A DNA stretch of 64,000 nucleotides. It comes from Saprospirales bacterium. Its GTDB lineage: Bacteria > Bacteroidota > Bacteroidia > Chitinophagales > Saprospiraceae. The position numbers were made by a program, and so were the translations under genes. How positions within the stretch are numbered: position 1 is the first letter of the stretch; each line of letters opens with the position of its first letter. Location of the stretch: the NCBI GenBank assembly GCA_007695035.1, contig REEO01000009.1:1-64000 (forward strand), written 5' to 3'. The notes beneath the pieces were generated by a model. The model was not told where the DNA came from and ran no database searches. It worked only from the letters and a program-made list of their open reading frames with translations. Below are positions 28,067 to 36,624 of this stretch, piece by piece.

Positions 28067-28621
28067 TCAATCTTCCTCTCCAAAATCTGTCGGTTCTGCC
28101 TCTGAAATAATCATAGGAATCTCGGCTCTAATAATCCGTCGTTGCGCTAAGGATAAGTCGTCATAATAAGCGCCAAACTGCCGCTGGGAGGCCTCATCTC
28201 TCAGTGTGTTGTAGGCGGCCATGATTTCGTTATACACTTCAATATATGCATCGTATCGCGTCCCCCTGTCGTTTTTTAAAGAAATAACAGCATCAGATGG
28301 ACTTTCCGCGAGGTCAGGGTCATTGTTTGGATTCATTATGAACTCCATTGCCCTCTCTTTGAGATTTTCGACCTCAAATGGTTCACCTCTTACCAACATT
28401 TGGTTTTGGGCATTGACCAGGATGGAGAGTACATTGCGTTGATTTAGATCGACAATTTCGGGTTCATCATCAGACCATGGCGGCAGCCGCACCAGGATAC
28501 CGCGGTCTTCCATAATGGTAGTTGTGACGAGGAAGAAGATCAGTAGGAGGAAGGCAATATCTGCCATTGCTCCGGCATTGATCTCATTCGACATTCTGTC
28601 CCTGGCTGATTTCCGTGCCAT
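28067..28621 (-). CDS. ExbD/TolR-type biopolymer transport protein (first copy)
   Basis: A 184-residue ExbD with the helix motif NAGAMADIAFLLLIFFLVTTT, containing the proton-channel Asp, and a longer periplasmic domain than its neighbour. It lies 44 nt upstream of the second copy and 12 nt after the four-helix protein, on the same strand. Paired ExbD genes are frequent in Bacteroidota. Confidence 0.93.
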   Translation of the reverse strand: MARKSARDRMSNEINAGAMADIAFLLLIFFLVTTTIMEDRGILVRLPPWSDDEPEIVDLNQRNVLSILVNAQNQMLVRGEPFEVENLKERAMEFIMNPNNDPDLAESPSDAVISLKNDRGTRYDAYIEVYNEIMAAYNTLRDEASQRQFGAYYDDLSLAQRRIIRAEIPMIISEAEPTDFGEED

Positions 28622-28633
28622 GATATTTTGATT

Positions 28634-29116
28634 CTAGTTTTTAAACAAATTGTAAATCTCCCCTACAACTATTGAAAGTGCTGCTAGTCCACCGAGAATT
28701 AGGGTGGTTGTCAAACCTGCAGATACAAATCTACTTACGTTCTCGGAGATGTCAAATTGCTGAAGAGTATTGGCCATAGGCCCGTCAAAACCAGGATCTG
28801 CTGAGTTGTAAGTGATTAAAAAAACCACCATTAACACGACAAACCCAATTATCATTTTCAACGATCTCTTAGGTTCTTTTATTAGGAACCAGATACCGAA
28901 AAGTAAGGCAATAATTGCGTTGACGATGATGAGGGTTATGGTTGCTCTCAAACCGAAGTCAAAGAGCGTGGCCTCGGCCTGATCCTCTTCATCCATCATC
29001 TCAAACGCATCTACGTTAGTAGTGATGGTGATAAAAAAGATCGCTACGATTAGAAGTCCCAAAAGGAAAGCAAACAGCTGTCCGTGTTTGGTCATTATTT
29101 TATAAAATTTGGCCAT
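28634..29116 (-). CDS. Four-helix membrane protein of the Exb operon
   Basis: A 160-residue protein with four hydrophobic helices (about residues 14-33, 57-78, 88-105 and 132-152) and an acidic loop DAFEMMDEEDQAEA after the first. I recognise no domain. The same kind of protein often lies between exbB and exbD in Bacteroidota, as I recall, so it may be a partner of the energising complex. It is 48 nt after exbB and 12 nt before exbD, with no internal terminator. Confidence 0.78.
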   Translation of the reverse strand: MAKFYKIMTKHGQLFAFLLGLLIVAIFFITITTNVDAFEMMDEEDQAEATLFDFGLRATITLIIVNAIIALLFGIWFLIKEPKRSLKMIIGFVVLMVVFLITYNSADPGFDGPMANTLQQFDISENVSRFVSAGLTTTLILGGLAALSIVVGEIYNLFKN

Positions 29117-29164
29117 GAGTCCATTTTTGAATGTGATTAATGAAATTTCGGTTTACGCTGATAA

Positions 29165-29896
29165 TCACTTCTGATGTCTAACCATTACATCGATAAATGC
29201 CACTGTAGCATCTTCCATTCTGTTGACAATTCCGTCAATTTTGGATACGATGTAGTTGTAGAAAATCTGTAGGATAATGGCAACGATCAAACCAAAGACC
29301 GTGGTCAAAAGTGCAACCTTAATACCACCCGCTACAATTGAGGGAGAAAGGTCACCCGCCGCTTCAATGCGGTCAAATGCATATATCATACCGATAACTG
29401 TACCCATAAACCCGAGCATAGGCGCAATTGCAATAAACAGCGATATCCAAACCAAACCTTTCTCGAGCAAACCCATTTGGACACTACCGTAAGAGACGAT
29501 CGCTTTTTCCACTCCTTCTATGCCCTTGTCCGAATTATTTAGTCCTTCGTAAAGAATAGAGGCTGTGGGACCTGGTGTTGCCTTGCAGAGTTCTTTTGCA
29601 CCTTCAATATCTCCAATGGCCACTTTTTCCTCGATCTGATTCACCAGCTTGTCTGTGTTTACGGTCGCAATGTTAAGTGTAATAATGCGCTCAATACAGA
29701 AGGCGAGTCCGAGAATGAGGCAAACGAGCACGAGACTCATAAATCTCCAATCACCCGCGATAAACTGTTCTTTCAAAACCTGGAAAACACCGGTGTCTCC
29801 GGTAGCTTCTGCTTCCTGCGCCAAAGCCGGGGTGGTGGAAAATAACAACATCCCCAGTGTGAATAGTCCGGCAGTCATCAGTAGTTTACGATTCAT
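29165..29896 (-). CDS. exbB: MotA/TolQ/ExbB proton-channel family protein
   Basis: A 243-residue protein with an N-terminal hydrophobic segment (MNRKLLMTAGLFTLGM), an extra TM near residue 55, then the ExbB core with helices at about residues 150-170 and 190-215. The core includes GLVWISLFIAIAPMLGFMGTVIGMIYAFD and the Thr-containing VALLTTVFGLIVAIIL. It forms the ring that channels protons and drives ExbD/TonB. I choose the ATG at 29896 because a TATATTTG promoter element at 29945-29952 overlaps the longer frame's start. First gene of the operon. Confidence 0.92.
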   Translation of the reverse strand: MNRKLLMTAGLFTLGMLLFSTTPALAQEAEATGDTGVFQVLKEQFIAGDWRFMSLVLVCLILGLAFCIERIITLNIATVNTDKLVNQIEEKVAIGDIEGAKELCKATPGPTASILYEGLNNSDKGIEGVEKAIVSYGSVQMGLLEKGLVWISLFIAIAPMLGFMGTVIGMIYAFDRIEAAGDLSPSIVAGGIKVALLTTVFGLIVAIILQIFYNYIVSKIDGIVNRMEDATVAFIDVMVRHQK

Positions 29897-29944
29897 AATA
29901 CGTTTTTTTAAGCTGATTAAATTAATTGCTTTAGTTACGAGGTT

Positions 29945-29952
29945 CAAATATA
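29945..29952 (-). promoter_or_regulatory. Promoter -7 element of the Exb operon
   Basis: TATATTTG on the minus strand matches TAnnTTTG. Transcription would start near 29938, giving a leader of about 40 nt to the ATG at 29896. No TTTG is found 19-21 nt upstream; tRNA-Ser begins 31 nt away. Confidence 0.5.
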
Positions 29953-29982
29953 AGCCCTCTCGGATTAAGTGAATTTTAGTAA

Positions 29983-30073
29983 TGGCGGAGAGTAAGGGAT
30001 TCGAACCCTTGATACCCGGTTAGGGTATACACGCGTTCCAGGCGTGCGCCTTCGACCGCTCGGCCAACTCTCC
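29983..30073 (-). tRNA. tRNA-Ser (anticodon GGA)
   Basis: The minus strand folds as a class II tRNA with a long variable arm. Acceptor GGAGAGT pairs with ACTCTCC, the anticodon loop is ctGGAac in stem gcacgcc/ggcgtgt-like pairing, and the T-loop GGTTCGAATCC is standard. GGA decodes UCC/UCU serine. Unlike the other two tRNAs here, the 3' end GCCA after the acceptor stem includes an encoded CCA (29983-29985). Confidence 0.95.
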
Positions 30074-30219
30074 CAATAATTTCCCCTGCGTTATTCATTC
30101 ATAACGAATGGCAAAATTTCAAAAAACAGTTGAATATTGCAAAGATTTTCATGGATTTATCAAAAATTAATGTTTCTATAATACCCAAAAATTTTCAGAT
30201 GTAAAACTTTTCTTATTCA

Positions 30220-30981
30220 TTAATTAAAGACATTCAGTGCACTTTCTGTGGTTCTCCGGGATACTTCTTTAGTATCCATATCCAGTATTTCTGCCAGTTT
30301 TTTTCCCACAATGCTCACATAGGCAGGTTCGTTTCGCTTGCCTCTGTAGGGCGCGGGCGCAAGATATGGAGCATCGGTTTCCAAAACCAATTTATCAATA
30401 CCCGTTTTTATGATCACCTTGTCCAAACCGCTGTTTTTGAAGGTAAGTACACCTCCTATTCCGAGGTAAAACCCCATGTCTTTTATTTCTTCTGCCTGAG
30501 TCACGGTCCCTGTAAAACAGTGAAATATACCTTTCAATCTACCGTCCTGTGCCCGTTTAATCTCAGACATTGTTGTTTCCAATGCATCTCGTGAGTGTAT
30601 GATAATCGGGAGTCCTGTGTTTTTAGCCCAATCAATTTGTCTCCTAAAGGAGGCCAACTGGATGTCTTTGGTTGTATCGTCCCAGTACAAATCTATTCCT
30701 GTTTCTCCAATCCCTGCAAAATCACGGGTTTCTAATATGCTTTCCATTTGATCAAGTACCTTGCCGTAGTCCTCTTTTACACTACATGGATGCAGTCCTA
30801 TGGTTGCTTTGCAGAGTTCAGGGTGACTCTCTTCCAGCTCGAGCATCGGCTTGACACTTTTATAGTCAATGTTGGGCAAATAAATTCGCTCAATTCCCGC
30901 CTTCTTTGCTCTTTCAATCGCCTCCTCGCGATCTTTGTCGAATTGAGATGCAAATAAATGGGCATGTGTATCAATGTACAT
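30220..30981 (-). CDS. TatD-family hydrolase
   Basis: A 253-residue TIM-barrel metal hydrolase with family motifs in order: DTHAHLF (HxH), IGLHPCSVKED, GIGETGIDLYWDD (Glu ligand), IIIHSRDA (His), FHCFTGT (His), and LETDAPYLAPAPYRGKRNEP (Asp). The complete metal site predicts a DNase or deoxyribonuclease-type activity as in the TatD/YcfH group. It starts 10 nt after the end of the GT2 fusion gene, so both may be one transcript. Confidence 0.93.
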   Translation of the reverse strand: MYIDTHAHLFASQFDKDREEAIERAKKAGIERIYLPNIDYKSVKPMLELEESHPELCKATIGLHPCSVKEDYGKVLDQMESILETRDFAGIGETGIDLYWDDTTKDIQLASFRRQIDWAKNTGLPIIIHSRDALETTMSEIKRAQDGRLKGIFHCFTGTVTQAEEIKDMGFYLGIGGVLTFKNSGLDKVIIKTGIDKLVLETDAPYLAPAPYRGKRNEPAYVSIVGKKLAEILDMDTKEVSRRTTESALNVFN

Positions 30982-30990
30982 GTGCTTAAA

Positions 30991-32943
30991 TCATTTTTTT
31001 GAGTGGTACAAACGCGCAAAATTGTTTACTATTATTTCAAGGTCATTTCGCCAGTGGTAGTCCATCGAGTAGGTGTAGTTGTATTTTTCAACCATCTCCT
31101 CAGATGGTTCGCGCCCCAGGGATTGCCATGTGCAGGCCGGTGGCAGCTTGGCCTTACACGAGCGCTCTTTTCCGGACGGATGGTATCCGGCCCATGTTTT
31201 ATGACCCAACCAAACAGCCAACCAATCTCTCAGGAATTTTCCTCTTTTTCTTAAAACCAGCGCCATCAGTGGTAGAACGGGAATAGAAATAGTGTTTAGT
31301 AGCAGGTCAAACAGCCTTTTTTGTAGCTTGATATGGGGCATGGAAAGGCGGTGATTGATCTGCATGGTAAATAATTCTCCGCTCCGCGATGAGGAGTAAC
31401 TGCTGATCAGGCTATCCCCCTCAGGAGTGAGAATGCGGTATCTCATCTTAGGGCCCAATTGGTCCATCCATGTCATCATCTGATTAAATCCGGTGTCGGG
31501 TCCGCAAAAGATTACCTCGTCGCACTTGTATGCGTGAGCAACCTCTGTCAGGTCCTTTGCAGAGCCTTTAAAGAATGGGTCATCTTCTACATCCAGGCTC
31601 AACGGTATAATGATACCTGCTTTGTACTCATTGTGCTGAAGTATTTCCAGCGCTTGCACAATGGGTTTTTTACCACCGATTAGCGCTACCGAACGATCCT
31701 TGTCCACACTGAATGAGAGGTTGTCGGAGCGGAGCATGTTGAAAAGGATTCGGCTGAAAACTGCATATAGCAAAACCCAGATGCCTGTTGTCAGTAAAAC
31801 TGCTCTGGAGGAACGGAAATAGGGGTCCAGCAAGCCGTAAACCGCCAGTAAAACCAATCCTCCAAAAAGAATTGCTGCCAGGGTTTGGGCTATGTTCCTG
31901 AATTTTGAGTAAAATCCATTCAGGTAGAGGAAAAAGATGAATACCGCAGAATAGAGGGGGAGGTTAAAATACAGCAGTGAATCCGGATAGTAATCCGGGA
32001 TGCCATGTAAGCCGAGACTCAAAACATACTGTATTCCCAGAGCGCCGAGGTAAATGGTCGCAAAATCAATAAGCATTAAGCCCTTTCCGGTGAAAAAAGC
32101 AATAAGTAAACTCAGGATAGCCTTTATATAGATGCCTGTACGCAGTATTATTTTGTAAAACCTTCCACTCCGGCTGAAGTGTTTTGCAGCAAAAATCTCC
32201 ATGGCTTTGTGAAAGGTCTTAATGTAATTGAGGCTGGTTTTTTTGGTACTCTCGCCTTTGAAGTGAATAATGGAGGTGTCAGCCATATAAAATACATCGA
32301 AGCCCGCTTTTTTGATCCGGTAGGAGAGGTCAATATCCTCGCCATACATAAAAAACTCCTCATCAAATGCACCACCAGCGGCTTCAATGGCGGACCTTCT
32401 TACCATCATATATGCACCGCAGAGCACATCGATAATGGCATTTTGGTCTGACGGCAGGTGACCAAGATAATACCTGTTAAATAGTTTGGAGCGGGGAAAA
32501 AGACCAGACAACCCACTTGCTTTACAAAAAGCGACAAAAGGTGTAGGCAGACCCCTTTTGGATTCGGGCAGAAATTTTCCACTACCATCCAGCATTTTAA
32601 CTCCCAGTGCCCCTGTTTTGGGATTTTCTTCCATGTATTTCAGAGGTGTGGACAAGCTATCCTCTTTGAGAATGGTGTCGGGGTTTAGAAACAGCACAAA
32701 TTCACCGGAAGATACTTTCATTCCCTGGTTACAAGCTACCGAAAAGCCTTTGTTGTCGCGGTTTTTTAGTAGGGTTACATCCGGGTATTTGGTTTCGATC
32801 ATTTCAATGGAATCATCCGTGGAGGCATTGTCCACCACAATAGTTTCGCATTCTGCCGGCTTTTGAGCCAGTTCGATGGAACGGAGGCATTGATCCAGAA
32901 AATACCTCACATTGTAATTGACTATTACGATCGATAGTTTCAT
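30991..32943 (-). CDS. GT2 glycosyltransferase fused to a sugar-transferase-like membrane remnant
   Basis: A 650-residue two-part protein. Residues about 1-235 are a family 2 glycosyltransferase: LSIVIVNYNVRYFLDQCLRS, FLNPDTILKEDS, GAYMMVRRSAIEAAGG, and the acceptor motif EDIDLSYRIKKAGFDV. Residues about 265-410 are six or so hydrophobic helices, followed by a Rossmann-like segment (SVALIGGKKPIVQALEIL). From about 542 a KRLFDLLLNT helix and a HKTWAGYHPSG...KLPPA tail resemble the start and end of undecaprenyl-phosphate sugar transferases, but the catalytic middle (the FRQ.R / KFRSM region) is missing. This suggests a glycosyltransferase that kept only the transferase scaffold, probably for membrane anchoring. 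Substrate unknown. Confidence 0.85.
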   Translation of the reverse strand: MKLSIVIVNYNVRYFLDQCLRSIELAQKPAECETIVVDNASTDDSIEMIETKYPDVTLLKNRDNKGFSVACNQGMKVSSGEFVLFLNPDTILKEDSLSTPLKYMEENPKTGALGVKMLDGSGKFLPESKRGLPTPFVAFCKASGLSGLFPRSKLFNRYYLGHLPSDQNAIIDVLCGAYMMVRRSAIEAAGGAFDEEFFMYGEDIDLSYRIKKAGFDVFYMADTSIIHFKGESTKKTSLNYIKTFHKAMEIFAAKHFSRSGRFYKIILRTGIYIKAILSLLIAFFTGKGLMLIDFATIYLGALGIQYVLSLGLHGIPDYYPDSLLYFNLPLYSAVFIFFLYLNGFYSKFRNIAQTLAAILFGGLVLLAVYGLLDPYFRSSRAVLLTTGIWVLLYAVFSRILFNMLRSDNLSFSVDKDRSVALIGGKKPIVQALEILQHNEYKAGIIIPLSLDVEDDPFFKGSAKDLTEVAHAYKCDEVIFCGPDTGFNQMMTWMDQLGPKMRYRILTPEGDSLISSYSSSRSGELFTMQINHRLSMPHIKLQKRLFDLLLNTISIPVLPLMALVLRKRGKFLRDWLAVWLGHKTWAGYHPSGKERSCKAKLPPACTWQSLGREPSEEMVEKYNYTYSMDYHWRNDLEIIVNNFARLYHSKK

Positions 32944-32959
32944 AAATGGTAGGAGTGTA

Positions 32960-33577
32960 TTACTCCGCTATTTCATAGGGGATCCGCGCGCGAATCGACC
33001 TGCCGAGCGTCATCTCATCGGTGTATTCGAGTTCGCCCCCAAAAGCCACGCCTCTGGCGAGAATGGAGACTTTTTTGAGCCCTGCTTCAGCCAGGCAGCG
33101 AGATACATAATATATAGTGGTTTCTCCATCTATGGTTGGACTGATCGCCATAATTACTTCTTCCACCGCTTCCTCTTTGCACCTTTTTACGAGACTGTCA
33201 ATGTGGAGGTCCTCAGGACCCACGCCGTCTATCGGAGAAATTATTCCACCGAGCACATGATAACTGCCGCGGAAATGCCCGGTGTCCTCAATGGCCAATA
33301 CGTCCCTTACGCTTTCTACCAGGCATAGCAATTTTTTATCCCGCCCCGGATCGAGGCAAATGCTGCATACTTCACTGTCGGAAATATGATGACATTTTTT
33401 GCAAAAGCGGAGATCGGTGCTTAGTCTCTTAACCGCATTGGTGAATCTTCCGAGTTTTTCGTCCGATTGATAGATGCAGTGAAGGGCCAGCCGAAGTGCT
33501 GATTTGCGACCGACACCCGGCAGTGAAGCAAAAGCCTCAACCGCCTCTTCAAGTATTTTTGACGAATGTTTTTCCAT
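32960..33577 (-). CDS. recR: Recombination mediator RecR
   Basis: A 205-residue DNA-repair protein with the RecR layout. It has an HhH region FASLPGVGRKSALRLALH, a C4 zinc finger CKKCHHISDSEVCSIC, and a Toprim domain with LCLVESVRDVLAIEDTGHFRG and later IMAISPTIDGETTIYY. It works with RecO (and RecF) to load RecA on gapped DNA. A TTG at 33592 extends the frame, but the ATG at 33577 gives the usual N-terminus. It begins 16 nt upstream of the GT2 fusion gene on the same strand. Confidence 0.95.
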   Translation of the reverse strand: MEKHSSKILEEAVEAFASLPGVGRKSALRLALHCIYQSDEKLGRFTNAVKRLSTDLRFCKKCHHISDSEVCSICLDPGRDKKLLCLVESVRDVLAIEDTGHFRGSYHVLGGIISPIDGVGPEDLHIDSLVKRCKEEAVEEVIMAISPTIDGETTIYYVSRCLAEAGLKKVSILARGVAFGGELEYTDEMTLGRSIRARIPYEIAE

Positions 33578-33852
33578 CTGGTATTTATTCAACCGTAAAG
33601 ATACTGTCTTTAACGGCTTGAAAGAAAATTAACGCTGCATTTTTGAACTGGTTCATCGCAGTCAGCTTTTTCAATGTATTGATATCCAGCAAAAAACACC
33701 TCTATGTAAATGCTAATTGGTATATGGTTTGAATGGTTGGCAATACAGTGAAACAATTTGCGATTTCTATCATTTTATTTCCTTTAGATCGATTTAGTTT
33801 TCATAATACCACAAAGCTGGTTAATTTAGCGCCTTGAAAAAATGAAGCTATT

Positions 33853-35136
33853 ATGGCAGAAGTAATAAAAATGCCCAGGATGAGTGATACCATGGAAGAA
33901 GGGGTAATCGTAGCCTGGCACAAAGAAGTTGGTGATGAAGTTGAACCCGGCGATGTGCTCGCTGAGGTGGAAACTGATAAAGCAACCATGGACCTGGAGA
34001 GCTACCAGGAAGGTGTGCTCCTTTATATTGGGGTAAAGGAAGGGCCTGTTCCTGTCGATGGGGTCATCGCTGTTATTGGTGAAGAGGGAGAGGATTATAA
34101 GGACGCTCTGGATCAAGCTGAAGGAGGTGATGATTCAGAAGGGGATGACGCAGCTGAAAAAAGTGATGAGTCCGCTGAAAAGGAAAGCGAGGAAGCCACT
34201 TCGTCCAAACCGGAACAGTCTCAAGAAAAACCCGCTCCAGAAAAAGCTGCTATAGAAGAGCAAGCTGCCGGTGACGGCGATAGATTAAAATCTTCTCCCC
34301 TCGCTCGTAAAATGGCAGAAGAGGCCGGAATTGATCTCAAGCTGGTCAAAGGGACCGGCGATATGGGGCGAATTGTTAAGCGGGATATTGAGAAAGCGAT
34401 TGAAGAGGGCGTCTCGGCTCCCAAAACAGTTTCAACCACTCCGCCTGCCGGTGCTTCCTACGAAGAGGTGCCCGTCAGCCAGATGCGCAAGACCATTGCC
34501 AAACGACTTGCAGAGAGTAAATTTACTGCTCCGCACTTTTATCTCAACATCGACATTGATATGGCTTCAGCCATGGAAGCCAGAAAGCGTATTAATGAAA
34601 TGATACAACCCGACAAGGTCTCCTTCAACGACTTGGTTATAAAGGCCTGTGCCGCGGCGCTTAAGCGCCATCCATCGGTAAATTCTTCCTGGATGGGCGA
34701 TCACATCAGACGCAACCACGACATCAATATTGGTGTGGCAGTGGCTGTGGATGAAGGTCTTCTGGTACCGGTAATTCACGCGGCAGATCAAAAGTCTCTT
34801 ACCCAAATCAATGAAGAGGTGGGACATTTTGCTGAAAAAGCGAGGGACAAAAAGTTGCAACCTGAAGAAATGCAGGGCAATACCTTTACCATTTCCAATC
34901 TCGGAATGATGGGTATCGAAGATTTTACCGCAATAATTAACCCACCAGATGCCTGTATTTTGGCCGTGGGTGCTATTCGTGAAACAGCCGTGGTGGAGAA
35001 TGGAGAAATCGTGCCGGGCCACCGGATGAAAGTCACTTTGTCGTGTGATCATCGCGTGGTTGATGGTGCAACCGGGGCTAAGTTCCTCGCAGACCTGAAA
35101 AGTATGTTGGAAGACCCACTCAGAATGATTGTCTGA
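33853..35136 (+). CDS. Pyruvate dehydrogenase complex E2, dihydrolipoyl acetyltransferase
   Basis: A 427-residue acyltransferase. One lipoyl domain spans about residues 2-75 with the modified Lys in VETDKATMDLES. An acidic Glu/Pro/Lys-rich linker (about 95-145) follows, then an E3-binding domain (SSPLARKMAEEAGIDLKLVKGTGDMGRIVKRDI). The catalytic domain ends with SCDHRVVDGATGA, carrying the HxxxD motif. E2 transfers acetyl from lipoamide to CoA. It lacks adjacent E1 or E3 genes, so the complex is encoded elsewhere. A TAATTTAG element at 33822-33829 lies 24 nt before the ATG. Confidence 0.92.
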   Translation: MAEVIKMPRMSDTMEEGVIVAWHKEVGDEVEPGDVLAEVETDKATMDLESYQEGVLLYIGVKEGPVPVDGVIAVIGEEGEDYKDALDQAEGGDDSEGDDAAEKSDESAEKESEEATSSKPEQSQEKPAPEKAAIEEQAAGDGDRLKSSPLARKMAEEAGIDLKLVKGTGDMGRIVKRDIEKAIEEGVSAPKTVSTTPPAGASYEEVPVSQMRKTIAKRLAESKFTAPHFYLNIDIDMASAMEARKRINEMIQPDKVSFNDLVIKACAAALKRHPSVNSSWMGDHIRRNHDINIGVAVAVDEGLLVPVIHAADQKSLTQINEEVGHFAEKARDKKLQPEEMQGNTFTISNLGMMGIEDFTAIINPPDACILAVGAIRETAVVENGEIVPGHRMKVTLSCDHRVVDGATGAKFLADLKSMLEDPLRMIV

Positions 35137-35165
35137 GTTTTTCTTCGTGAAAATCAAAGAGCTAA

Positions 35166-35209
35166 GGGCTCGCTGCTCATTGTTTAATGCTCAGCAGCCC
35201 GCGCTTTTT
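35166..35209. terminator. Terminator between convergent E2 and dehydrogenase genes
   Basis: An imperfect hairpin pairs GCTGCT with AGCAGC and CATT with AATG around a GTTT loop, and a TTTTT run follows on the plus strand. It would end the E2 transcript, and its overlap with the end of the dehydrogenase gene suits both. Confidence 0.6.
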
Positions 35210-35210
35210 A

Positions 35211-36443
35211 TTATCTCAATTTATTAAGCGCTATTGACAGTGCTGTTTTGGACAGGTTTTTTCGTGAAGAAGATGTCTGTCTAACTTCCGCCAGCGCCCT
35301 CTTGATGGTGGCGGAGGTGTCGGAAAAGATGGCCTTATCAGACATGTTTGCATCGGGCTGCATCAGGTAAGCGAAAGCCCTTGCCATTCCGCAATTGGCG
35401 ATGAAGTCAGGAATTAGCGCCACCTGCCCATCTGTGAATTCCGCCGTGGGTCCGAAAGAAATTCCGTCGTCAATAAATGGCACATTGGCACCGCAGGAGA
35501 TCACCTCCAGTCCTTTTGCCATCATTTGGTCCACCTGGTCGCGGGTCAAAAGTTTGGAGGCTGCGCCGGGTATGAAAACCTCAGCCCCCGAATCCCAAAT
35601 AGCCTCATTGGCCCTGTCAAAAGGCACCATTGAGTCGTCGTTGAGTTTGTTGCCCTTTTTGTTGAGATAGAGTTGCTCTATTCTTTCAAAACTCATACCC
35701 TGCGGCTCGATAATCCCTCCTGCAATATCTATAATGCCCACAATTTTGGCACCCATCCGAGCCAGGTAATAAGCCGCTGCCGCCGCTACATTCCCCCAAC
35801 CCTGAATGACAGTGCGTTTTCCTTTCAGGTCGGGTTTGGAAAATAGTTCATAGTAGTGCTTTACTGATTCCGCAACCCCAAAACCCGTTATCATATCCGC
35901 AACAGTCAATTGCTCGCCCCCCTTGGGGATATAGTTGTAATCCGTTATTTTCTTGCTGCAGCCAACTCTGAGCTGACCCAGCATTTTTACCTTTTCACCT
36001 TCCGATGCTTGCTTGAAGTGACCGTTTACAACCCCTTCCTGAGGGTGCCATAACCCGGTGTCTTCAGTAAGTGGTATTACATCCAGTATCTCATCTACAT
36101 TCAAGTCTCCACCTGTTCCATAGTAATTCTTGAGTATGGGTGAAACAGCCTTAAACCACTTTTTCAGAACTTCTTTTCTTCTTGGATCGGTCGGATCAAA
36201 ATTGATGCCCGATTTGGCTCCACCAATTGGTGGCCCACTCACGCTGAACTTTATCTCCATCACTTTGGCCAGGGACAGCACTTCCTCCCTGGTCAAACCC
36301 TCTCGCATTCGGGTACCACCTCCGGCTGCCCCATTTCTGAGTGAATTTATTACTATCCATCCCTGGGCCCCTGTTTCAGCGTCATTCCATTCAAATACTA
36401 TCTCTGGTGGGGTGTTCAGATATTCCTTGAATTCTTTGTTCAT
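35211..36443 (-). CDS. Glu/Leu/Phe/Val-type NAD(P)-dependent amino-acid dehydrogenase
   Basis: A 410-residue member of the glutamate/leucine dehydrogenase family. The N-terminal domain shows GGGTRMREGLTREEVLSLAKVMEIK (substrate lysine) and PIGGAKSGINFDP, and the nucleotide-binding domain shows KRTVIQGWGNVAAAAAYYLARMG. The family oxidatively deaminates amino acids with NAD(P). Glutamate versus leucine cannot be decided by eye; the GGAKSGI motif is nearer the glutamate group. The ATG at 36443 is favoured because a TATATTTG element lies at 36466-36473 and the longer frame's start precedes it. It is divergent from the arginase-like gene. Confidence 0.88.
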   Translation of the reverse strand: MNKEFKEYLNTPPEIVFEWNDAETGAQGWIVINSLRNGAAGGGTRMREGLTREEVLSLAKVMEIKFSVSGPPIGGAKSGINFDPTDPRRKEVLKKWFKAVSPILKNYYGTGGDLNVDEILDVIPLTEDTGLWHPQEGVVNGHFKQASEGEKVKMLGQLRVGCSKKITDYNYIPKGGEQLTVADMITGFGVAESVKHYYELFSKPDLKGKRTVIQGWGNVAAAAAYYLARMGAKIVGIIDIAGGIIEPQGMSFERIEQLYLNKKGNKLNDDSMVPFDRANEAIWDSGAEVFIPGAASKLLTRDQVDQMMAKGLEVISCGANVPFIDDGISFGPTAEFTDGQVALIPDFIANCGMARAFAYLMQPDANMSDKAIFSDTSATIKRALAEVRQTSSSRKNLSKTALSIALNKLR

Positions 36444-36465
36444 GCGTATTTTTATTTTACGGTGG

Positions 36466-36473
36466 CAAATATA
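36466..36473 (-). promoter_or_regulatory. Promoter -7 element of the dehydrogenase gene
   Basis: TATATTTG on the minus strand, with transcription starting near 36459. A TTTG (36498-36501) lies 24 nt upstream, longer than the usual spacer. Confidence 0.5.
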
Positions 36474-36624
36474 ATTTATTTGTGAATATCCTATACGCAA
36501 AATGATGATATCCTAAGCCACACAGGAAATTATTTTAGAGAGGAGAAGGAAAATCCATGTTTCAACATATTAATAAAAAATCTTATATGTATATTTGTGT
36601 CCCCCAATTTTAAAAAGATAAAAT

